From contig JASWHV010000011.1 in NCBI GenBank assembly GCA_030760725.1, forward strand, positions 19,555,501-19,619,500: a DNA stretch of 64,000 nt, written 5' to 3'. Both the position numbers and the translations under genes were made by a program. This DNA is from Neostapfia colusana. Taxonomy: Eukaryota > Streptophyta > Magnoliopsida > Poales > Poaceae. Below, one piece after another: positions 55,205-64,000 of the stretch; within the stretch, counting starts at the first letter, position 1; every line of letters begins with the position of its first letter. Below the pieces are notes generated by a model. It searched no databases, was not told the origin of the DNA, and saw only the letters and a program-made list of their open reading frames with translations.

Positions 55205-56668
55205 GACTGGTGTTGCAGAAGTTGAGAGAACACCAACTATATGCCAAGCTAAGCAAATGTGAGTTTTGGCTGAAGAGAGTTCCTTTCCTAGGACATATAA
55301 TCTCGGAAGGAGGAATCTCCATGGATCCCGCCAAGATCGCGGATGTGTAGAAGTGGAAGACCCCTGAAAATGTCGGGGAGATCCGGAGCTTCTTAGGATT
55401 AGCTGGGTACTATCAACGATTCATTGAGGGCTTCTCCAAGATCTCAAGACCCCTCACCAAATTGTTAGAGAAGGGAATCACATTCACGTGGACACCGGAG
55501 TGTGAGGCAAGTTTCCATGAGCTGAAGAAAAGATTGACAACAGCCCCAGTGCTAGTTATGCCAGACATGCAGAAGAATTTTTCGGTATATTATGATGCTT
55601 CGGGACACGGGTTGGGATGTGTTCTTATGCAAGAGGGGCATGTCGTTGCCTATGCATCCCGGCAGCTCTGAAAACACGAGAAGAACTATCCTACGCATGA
55701 CTTAGAGCTAGCCGCAGTGGTCCATGCATTGAAGCTTTGGAGGCATTACTTGATGGGAAAGAGGACAGATATATACAGATCATAAGAGTTTGAAGTACAT
55801 TTTCACACAGCCAGACCTCAACGTCAGACAAAGGAGATGGTTGGAGCTAATCAACGACTTTGATATGGGTATCAACTATCATCCTGGAAAAGCAAATGTC
55901 GTGGCGGATGCTTTAAGCCGGAAGGTGCATGTCAACGTGTTGAGCTTCAATGACAAACATACGGAATTGAAGGAGGAAATTGCAAAACTCAATCTATGTC
56001 TGGTGAATAGTGGTGAGGCCATCGCCATGGAAGTGGACTCCACATTAGAGCAAGACATACGCAACGGTCAGAAGAATGACGAGAAGATACAAGAAATCAG
56101 AGAACTCATCAAGGAGAATAAAGCTCCTGGGTTTAGAGGGGATGAGCAAGGTACGGTGTGGCAAGGGAAAAGAATCTGTGTGCCTGAGGTAAAGGAGATC
56201 CGTGAACTGATTTTGAGGGAGGCTCAAGATTCCGACTATTCCATTCATCCTAGGAGTACGAAGATGTAGCATGACCTCAAGAGCAGATATGGGTAGTATG
56301 GCATGAAGCGAGATGTCGCGGAACATGTTGCCCTATGTGACACATGTCAGTTGATGAAAGAAGAACACCAACGACCCGCTGGACTGTTGCAACCGCTCAA
56401 AATGCCCGAATGGAAATCGGAGGAAATAGGTATAGACTTCATAGTGGGACTGCCTAGGACCCAATCGGGATATGATTCGATATGGGTCATCATCGACAGG
56501 CTAACTAAGGTAGCTCATTTCATTCCCATGAAAGAAAGCTACAGCAGATCCAAATTGGCAGAGTTGTACATGTCAAGAATCGTGTGATTTCATGGAGTGC
56601 CGAAGAAGATAGTGTAGAACGAGGGACACAGTTCACCTCAAGGTTCTGGTAGAAGTTACATGAAACCA
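55138..56668 (+). pseudogene. Gypsy B RT end, RNase H and truncated integrase
   Basis: RT resumes with VVFIDDILIFSKDEEEH. A TAG lies at 55348-55350. RNase H is in pieces (FSVYYDASGHGLGC; MKYIFTQPDLNVRQRRWLEL; HPGKANVVADALSRK). The integrase zinc region (CDTCQLMKEEHQRP) and the first core acid (IGIDFIVGLP) are present, with stops near 56268, 56295 and 56585. The sequence ends at KLHET where 3' LTR sequence begins, so the third catalytic acid and chromodomain are absent. Confidence 0.88.
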
Positions 56669-59600
56669 TGAGAACCGATCATCCCCCGACGAAAAACCTT
56701 CGGATCTCTTCGCTTTTCGCTGGACTAATGGCTTTGTCACGGCCCGCCGCCACCGGGGAACCTTGCAGGCGAAGAAGGCACCGAGCGTGGCACCCAAACC
56801 TCCCCTCCGACGAGCATCACCGAGCTCCACCTTCAGATACCGTCATCGAGCGGTCTCCGGTCACTTCAGGATTACGAGAAGCCCACTGGTGAGCTTCCCT
56901 ACCTCCCCTCTTCCGTTCTATGCCAAGACATCCAAGTTTTAGCGAGTATAGACGAAAACCCGAAGCTCTCCAGCGAGATCGCCGCTTTCCGCCGCCGTGC
57001 GCCGCCGGGCAGCGCCGCCCGCACATGGCCAGGGCGACGTGGCCTTATATGCCCCGTCCGTTTTAAATCGTGTGGTCCCGAATAGATTTAACCCGTACCA
57101 CTTCGTGATCTAATCTCAGCCCTCCATTTAAAATCCAACGGCCCACATCAGCCCCGCGTTATAAAGGCCGGGAATCTTGCGGGCTACCCCCCCCCCCCCC
57201 CCCGGGGTTCTGAGGAAAAAGGATCTAGCCCCCGGAAATTTCTGATCTAGCCCCTGGACCCTCAGATATTCATGTAAATGCATTTTAAAATCAGTTTTAG
57301 CCCCAGGACTTAATATGAATTAGAAAAACCTCCCTGTTTTGCAAACTTAGACCCCTGAAAATTTAGAAAATGAGAAATGGGGCCCCACTGCAGTGTGGAT
57401 TTGCACATCAGCCCCTGAGGGTTATTAATTCCAGGAAATTGAATTTGTGAATAGGATTTAAATTCAAACATAGGTATAGGTTCAGTTGAATTATTCTAAC
57501 GTGTTGAAAATTTGTAGAACAATCTGAAGTCTGAATTTAGAAGGGAAATAAAATTTTAAATTAAATGAGGTTTCTGTTTTGTGATTTATCTCTGAAATAT
57601 ACCCTTTAGGCATAAAACAAATTTAACTATGTCGAAAAAAAGAATATAAGTAACCAAAAAGGGGTAGGGAAAATTTATAAAGGTTCTGTTTAGGTAATTG
57701 GAACAGTAGAAATTTTTGTATGAATTTAGGGTGCTGTTTTATTGTTGGAAATTCATTTTTAGGCTAGAAAATAATTCTGAAAATGGGCAAAAATAATGTT
57801 AAATTGATGCCATCAGAGAGGAAGCCAAGAGATATTTTATTGGACATTTCAGTTCAGAAAATATTCTGTTTAGGTGGTATATTTTAGTATAGGAGTTCAC
57901 TTTTGGGTAGGGAAATAAATCTGAAAATATAGGGAAATGGGTATACATAATTAAAAATGTCCAGTGAGGTCCCCACATTTAGAACTTCAAGTTAAGAATA
58001 ATGTAGAAGATCTGAAAACCCATATGGAATAGGAAAATTATCTTTCATGCACCTTTTGTGGCTAAGAAGGGTATTATCTAATATAGAAACTTTGTTCAAA
58101 TTGGAAATTCATATATATGGTGCAATTAGGAATCTGAATGTCAAAGAGTAGAAGTAAAATATATGTTTAAAAGTGCATGTGTGCATAGAATCAACATAGC
58201 TAGGGTAAACACCAAACTTAAACATGTGTATGACTTTAATGTGTATGTATGTGTGGACTATTGCTTATGGAATGTTGTTTTATTTTGCTATGTGTGTATT
58301 GGCATGAGTAGAACCAGCCCCAGAGCAGGTTCACACCTTTCAAGATCAAGACTTTCCATTTCCGGAGCAGCAGGAAGAAGGCAAGTGTCCTTGACCACTT
58401 TGATCCTATACTAGGATGTGTAGTTAGAATTTAATTGCATTGTCAATTTGGAATATGATACCCAAGCTAGGAAGTTTCCCTAGAATTGCATTGTCTTGTT
58501 TCCTTGTAGCCTTGGGTTGGGAGTTACTTTATTATATCTTTCATTTATGCTACTCATGCTTAGCCATGCTTAGAATGGGATACATGGGATATGAGATCAT
58601 CACCTTGATTACCTTACCTGTGAATGGATTATGATGAATTATGTAGAGGTAGGGATCTATGCAAGTTGGATGCTTTGGTTGGTGCTGAGTGCACGAGACA
58701 CGGGTTTGTGTTACGTGCTTGCCTGGATCTTAAGGACCGGTTCATGGAGCATGTAACCTGGCTTTACCGTGCCAACCACATGCTGAGATGCGCAGCTTGG
58801 CCAATTAATTAGGTGCATCCCCGGCGTAGTATCGGTATTTGGATGGTGCGGGGAATAGGTGTCCGCTGGACTACCATATGAACCGCAAGGCTCAAGAGGG
58901 GGCCACTGCAGCGGGGTTGGAGCCTCTTGGATGCTGTTGGGGGTGAAACCTCAGTGGGCCCACACTCGTCGGGAATCCCTTTGTAAAGGCCTCGTAGTGA
59001 TCTCCTGGCTACACACCTCGGAAGTGTGAACGTGGTTCGTGGCCACTAGCATAATGGAGGTTCTTCTAGTCCACAGGGCAACGGGGGATGAAATCACTAC
59101 ATGTGGGTACAGTGGTGCAAACTCTGCAGAGTCAAAACTGTCATGACAACCGTGCTCACGGTCAAGAGCGGCTTGGACTTATTCATGATTAGAGGATGAT
59201 GAATTTGGAAGTTGAGGATGTTAAGCGGCGAGCTTAACATTGGTAATGGAGTTATGATTACTTGATATTGATGACGGGTTAAGGGATTGGGACCATTTCA
59301 CCTATGTAGTAATGTAGGTGCTTAATAAGCTAAGGTGATAGGTATTAATTGCGTAGTGCTTTACCCATGAGTTCAACCTCTTCTTGCTCTAGCCCTGCAT
59401 GACATAACTTTCTCACACTTGCTGAGTACCAACGGTACTCAAGCTTGCTTTTCTGTTGGTTTAAATTGCTGCTCAGGCCAAGGGAATGACGTAGTGTACA
59501 AAGACCAAGACTTCAGACCCGTAGAAGGATTCTAGGTTCACGGAGTCACCCGGGCAACGCCTGTGACGGAGCCCACAAGTCTTATCTTCCGCTGTTGTTT

Positions 59601-59785
59601 TGTTTACATGTTATGAACATATTATCGTCCATCGAGACATTATGTTATGTAAGACTTATTTATATTCGAACACATGGCTGGTAATATAATGATGCTTCAC
59701 TATTTGTCGTCACATGTATGAGAAAATGATCCTGGCATACATGTGATATTCACTCGGTCGTTCTTCGGAGAAACCGGGTGTGACA
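56669..59785 (+). repeat. Gypsy B 3' LTR, missing its first 428 bp
   Basis: Collinear with the 5' LTR from 48759. It keeps the 57180-57407 segment deleted in the 5' copy, including a C17 run (57187-57203). TATAAAGG lies at 57160-57167. The mini-exon pair is at 58312-58380 and 59477-59535, both open. Confidence 0.93.
58312..59535 (+). other. LTR mini-exon cassette of gypsy B, 3' LTR copy
   Basis: Same exon lengths (69 and 59 nt), GC-type donor and acceptors as the 5' copy. The second segment has four amino-acid changes but keeps its stop. Confidence 0.45.
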
Positions 59786-61232
59786 TAGCATCTTGTAGTT
59801 TTTTATTAAGATCGTCACAAGTAGAACAATGCAAATCAATTGTAGAACAACAAGCATCTTTCATGTTTTTATCATTAAGTGCGGCAAGCTCTCTGTTCTT
59901 TTCAATCTCTATCTCAAGTTTATCAAGTGTGGAGGTATGTGCACTTCTTAGAGAGGATAATTGTCCATATATTAACTCACATGAGGAACAAGAATCATCA
60001 CTAGGAATCAAAGATTTGAAACGATTAATTTCAGATTCTAGTGACTCAATTTTAACAGCATTGCCCCTAAGCTTTTTGTCCTTTTTCTTAACTATAACAG
60101 TGGCACGAGAAATAGCATCACACATTTCTTCGCAAGTAGGACATACCTCTTCATTGTCGCTGTTGTGTTCTGCATCCTCCATACTTGAACTTGACTTGCC
60201 CGCCATGAAGCATAAGTTTGCCAAATCATCTTCATCTCCATCACTTCCGATGTCCACATCGCTCAAGCCAAGTTCTTGAAGTGCGGAGATAAAACTATTT
60301 ACCAATTGGCGTCCTATAAAACCCTTCTTATTTTTCTTATCGTTTGACGAGGAGTGCTTCGTCCTAGTTTGCTTTTCATCACGGGAAGTAGGACCTGAAA
60401 GGTTAGGACAATCCGTACGAAAATGTTTTGTCTTACCACATTCGAAGCATCGTTGAGGTCCGGCACTTCCTCTCCTTCTAGTTCTCACATTTTTGTAATG
60501 TTTTTCAGAACTGAGTAGAGATGAGTGCAAGTTCTTCCTCTAGAAACTCTTCAATCTGTTCAAGGGTTAGAGAGGACAACAAAGAAAGTCTACCACAAGA
60601 TGAAGATTGACTAGAGCTAGGCATGTCACGTTGTGAAACAAATGCAAGAGACTTGTTGGGGTTCTTACATGATATAGCACATCTAATGTACGTGCACTCA
60701 TGACAGTAGATTCACGAATTGATGTAACTTTCATCTCCCAAATTGACATGTCTAATGCACTTAGTAATTTACTAGCATTTTCAGCATCTGAAAAATTAAC
60801 GTTGACACTACGCAAGTTGCTGAGAATTTTATTGAAGCGAGCAAAGAGGTCATCGATTGACTCACCGGGTTGCATCTCGAAGCGCATGTATTCTTTCTTG
60901 AACATATCTTGTCTTACCTGCTTGATTGTGTTGGATCCTTCGTGGTAGTCACAAAGTGCTTTCCACACATCGTATGCAGATCAGAGGTGTGCAACACGGT
61001 TGAAGTCACTTTGAGTAAATCTTTGTATGATCAAGTTCCGTGCTTTATTGTTGTTGTTGACATCTCTCATGTTCGTTGCCCTGACTCGATTGTTCGGCGG
61101 CACGTCATAAGGCTTTTACACCTTTTCCCATATTGTGAAGCCTTGCGCTTGGATGAAAGCCTTCATACGTGCCTTCCAAACCTGAAAATCAATGCCACTG
61201 AACACACAAGGTTTTGCGGAGTATTTCTCCAT
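59786..61232 (-). pseudogene. Copia-2 Gag, N-terminal part
   Basis: ATG at 61232. UBN2-type Gag with several stops in the first 90 codons, then an open stretch (KALCDYHEGSNTIKQVRQDM, FEMQPGESIDDLFARFNKIL). A deletion near 60672 relative to copia-1 and a frame break near 60540 follow. Next come the first knuckle (CFECGKTKHFRTDC), an acidic segment (SDVDIGSDGDEDDLANLCFM) and coiled coil with CSSCELI and CSTCDDL. Interrupted at 59786 by gypsy B. Confidence 0.85.
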
Positions 61233-61293
61233 GATGATTAGTCAAAACACGTGCAAATCACAAAGATTAGAGCACCGTGGCTCTGATACCAAT

Positions 61294-62936
61294 TGTAGGA
61301 TCGAAGAGCACGTGAAAATCTACCAGAGGGGTGAATGGTACATTTAAACTTTTTAGCAGAAGTAACAAAAACCCCCCTCGGCAGAAAATCGATCTGTAAA
61401 AGAAACTGTGTATGCGACTGATCTAAATGTGTTCAACCTTGAAAAAAGTGGTATATATTATATAGAATCAAGTCACGAAGACACTACAACAAGAATCACG
61501 GAAATCCGTCAAGAAAAACTCAAGTTATGATCAAAAGATCAAACGAGGGTCAATCTGTTCTACTCGAGTAAAAACCAGATCTGCAACACTGCAAAGAAAC
61601 TCGTGTAGATCAGAAACTACAAATCCAATGACCGTAAAATTTTCATAGATGATAGATAATCAAGTTGTGAAGACAAACCAAAAATAATCACGTCAATTGG
61701 ATCTGTAAATCTTGAGTTACCATCAAAACACCGAAGCATTGTCGTGCTGTCCAGAAACTCGACGAGAAAGACTTGACAAAAACAAGTCGGACGAACAAGG
61801 CACAAAAGCTCCTCTAAATTACGAATTTTATTGATCAGAACATAAGAGGAACAACCCAATGTCATCTACCCACGAGCTCTGGCCTCCCTTGCTTATATAA
61901 CCAGCCCAGCGGCCAACCCAATTCAAACTAGTACTCTAATCCTACTCAGTTTCTGAATCGAAACTTTCCATAACTGCTCAAGACTCTTCTATACGCAGAT
62001 AGAAGCTATCTTAAGACTTCCAAACACCTTAGGAACGTATCCCACATTCTAAAACAACTCAACTTCGTATCTCACATGAAATCCTATCATAACCGACTCA
62101 AATCTTTCCATATTTGAGCCATAACCGACTCAGCCCCAGCCTGAGTCCATAATCCAGCTGGATGGACCTTTCCTACCAATTCTTTACATCCACATCTCTT
62201 CATCACGCCTTGGAACCATGTTTCCATGTCCATGCACTCCTTGCACACGTGCAAACACCTTCCAACGACGTCCACGATACCTTCATATGCCTTATTCTTG
62301 ATCCAAACATGCTGCGCGACCTCCCGATCAACTCAACCATAATTCCTCCCGAACTTGGTTGTTGAACCTCATCTTCTCCCTAAGACTACTTCAATGGATC
62401 CCGTCACCAGCCATATCTTGAACTAAAGCAACACCTACACATGAATAAACAACCAAAACTTTCGAGCACAAGTCCGCGACATGACTCACGTTAGTTCCGA
62501 AAACTACAACACCTTACGTGAACACCTCACATAAGCATGTTGAGCAAAATGTTAACCACCGTAAATAGCCATAACACTTCAAAAACTTAGTAAAAGAATA
62601 CTAATCAAAACTTTCCATAGATGTAATGCAAGTTCGAAATATTTGCATGGTAAAAACAGAACCATTGCGATTTAGCTCCGGACCTTGCCAAAGCTAACCG
62701 GACCTTGAGCCAGAGCTTACCAAAGATAGCAGAACCTAGCACCGGAACGTACCAAAGCTAGTCGGACATACCGCCGGAGCTAACCAAACACATGTTGGAC
62801 CTAGCCATAGCAAGTCGGACCTTACGTCGGATCTTGTTGGAGCTCGGACCTAGAGTCGGACCTTGACAAAAAGAGTGTCTGGCAGAATTCAAAACTTTTA
62901 TCGTTATAGCCAATGTATTCAGCACACATAGGTACA
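61294..62936 (-). repeat. Copia-2 5' LTR (~1.64 kb)
   Basis: Begins TGTACCTATGTG at 62936 (3 bases shorter than copia-1) and ends CGATCCTACA at 61294. TATA box TTATATAAGC at 61902-61893; CCGAC-type repeat cluster at 62670-62870. Confidence 0.85.
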
Positions 62937-64000
62937 GAGTGGTCGGTGTAGAGGTGGACAAGATTTCCAAGCAACTAATGCCTCTACATCTTTAACGCCA
63001 ACACCACTGCATCAAGCTTTAGGTCGTGAGTTGGATAGTGCTTCTTGTGGTTTCGCAGTTGACAAGACCCATATGCGACCACACGCCTTTCTTGCATAAG
63101 CACACAGCCGAGACCGATGCCAGATGCATCGCAATAAACATGAAACGGCTTCGTCGTGTCCGGCTGGGATAGAACTGGAGGTGGTGTGAGATGCTTCACC
63201 AAAGTTTTGAATGCGCTTTCACAATCTGCATTCCACACGTATTTAGTGCCATTTTAAGAAGCTCCGTCATTGGTTTAGTGATCTTAGAGAAGCTTGGGAT
63301 GAACCTCCAATAATACCCTGCTAAGCCTAGGAAAATTCGGACCTCGTGGACTGATTTGGGAGATTCTCATTTCAGCACTTGTTCAATTTTGCTTGGGTTC
63401 ACGACAATGCCCTCTGCTGAAATAATATGCCCTAGAAATGGCACCTGATCAATCCAAAACTCGCACTTGCTGAATTTCTCATATAATTTGTGATCCCTCA
63501 ATCTTTGCAGGACAATATGCAAATGTTCAGCATGCTCTTCTTCTGATTTGGAGTAAACCAATATGTCGTCGATGAATACCACGATTAACTTGTCTAACTC
63601 CGGCATGAATACTGAATTCATCAAGTACATAAAGTGTGCCAGAGCGTTGGTTAATCCAAACGACATGACAAGGTACTCATAAAGTCCGTATCTCATCAAA
63701 AATGCTATCTTTGGTATGTCCTCCGGTCGGATCCTGATTTGATGATATCCAGACCGAAGATCCATCTTTGAGAATACCCTTGCACCAACTAGTTGATCGA
63801 ATAAAATGTCGATGCGGGGCAGGGGGTACTTGTTCTATATAGTGACGGCATTTAGCAGACGATAATCAACACCTAACCTCAGTGTTTTGTCCTTCTTAAC
63901 AAACAACGCGGAGCAACCCCACGGTGATGAGCTCGGTCATATGAAACTTTTGCTCATGAGTTCATTTAGCTGCTCCTTTAATTCCGCTAGCTTGTTGGGT
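62937..64000 (-). pseudogene. Gypsy G pol fragment (RT and RNase H), D-related
   Basis: Minus strand, running off the right edge at the N-terminal side. RT (63765-63367) includes MDLRSGYHQIRIRPEDIPK and catalytic VVFIDDILVYSKSEE. RNase H (63238 to 62937) includes FHVYCDASGIGLGC, then two Trp/Tyr codons turned to stops, then NLVHLYTDH, where copia-2 begins. The protein is closest to gypsy D in this window (MYLMNSVFMPELDK in both). Upstream RT sequence to 64000 has frame breaks. Confidence 0.88.

Larger units (their letters stand above)
48331..59785 (+). mobile_element. Gypsy B: Tekay/Del element with H3-tail ORF, internally deleted
   Basis: Plus orientation, perfect TSD TAGCA (48326-48330, 59786-59790), ends TGTAACACCC and GTGTGACA. 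5' LTR 48331-51644; PBS 51649; pre-gag ORF 51893-52663; gag-pro-pol from 53000. Pol is cut at about 56668 in the integrase core, where the remaining sequence is the 3' LTR lacking its first 428 bp. The end of integrase, the chromodomain and the PPT are lost. Same family as gypsy A. Confidence 0.95.
46879..62936 (-). mobile_element. Copia-2: SIRE/Maximus-like element, 3'-truncated and split by gypsy B
   Basis: Minus order: LTR (62936-61294), PBS (61293-61279), gag (61232 to about 59786, then 48330 to about 47535), protease and pre-integrase (47498 to 46879). Homology to copia-1 stops abruptly at 46879, inside integrase just after LHLDTVG. The remainder of pol and the 3' LTR are missing. Gypsy B sits in the Gag coiled coil with target duplication TAGCA. 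The right end lies in gypsy G RNase H. Confidence 0.9.

Overview
The window looks like repeat-rich, heterochromatic DNA of a grass (Poaceae). This is inferred from the element families: long-LTR Ty3/gypsy chromoviruses of Tekay/Del type, long-LTR Ty1/copia elements with coiled-coil Gags of SIRE/Maximus type, and a CACTA (En/Spm) transposon. I found no intact host gene, rRNA gene or tRNA gene. Almost every base can be assigned to a nest of transposons. The species cannot be named from this.

Layout, left to right. (1) 1-6369: gypsy A (minus; protease, Gag, an extra pre-gag ORF, PBS, 5' LTR), which runs off the left edge and is inserted in the integrase of copia-1. (2) 6370-11466: the 5' half of copia-1 (minus), itself inserted in an older LTR called F. 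(3) 11467-12544 and 45548-46721: the two halves of LTR F, split by a 33-kb CACTA transposon. (4) 12545-45547: the CACTA (13-bp perfect TIRs, 3-bp target duplication ACT). Its own ~6.6 kb carries a decayed transposase and second ORF (minus) and a possible captured host exon. It was enlarged by gypsy D (12992-28182, plus, TSD GCTCT, LTRs ~99% identical) and gypsy E (34078-45312, minus, TSD GTAAA/GTAGA). (5) 46722-46878: an unassigned sliver. (6) 46879-62936: copia-2 (minus), truncated on its 3' side and split by gypsy B (48331-59785, plus, TSD TAGCA). (7) 62937-64000: gypsy G pol fragment (minus), the target of copia-2.

Three things go beyond routine retrotransposon annotation. First, the pre-gag ORF of family A/B begins, from the initiator Met, with a near copy of the histone H3 tail (TARKSTGG, with the Lys in the H3K9 register). 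The same lineage normally carries an integrase chromodomain, the module class that reads this tail. Second, the LTRs of all the Tekay-type families here (A/B, D/F, E) contain a matching pair of small exon-like segments. Each pair is bounded by AG acceptors and a GC-type donor, all in phase 1, encodes a short acidic peptide and ends in a stop. Third, the LTRs share a structured block with compensatory changes in a palindrome, and two of the LTR types carry arrays of stress-type promoter motifs (ACGTG boxes in E, CCGAC cores in copia).

The elements interact mainly by nesting. Inferred order: G and F are oldest, then copia-1, copia-2 and the CACTA, then A, B and E, with D youngest. None of the gag-pol reading frames in the window is fully intact. 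D is the closest, with one frameshift and one stop.
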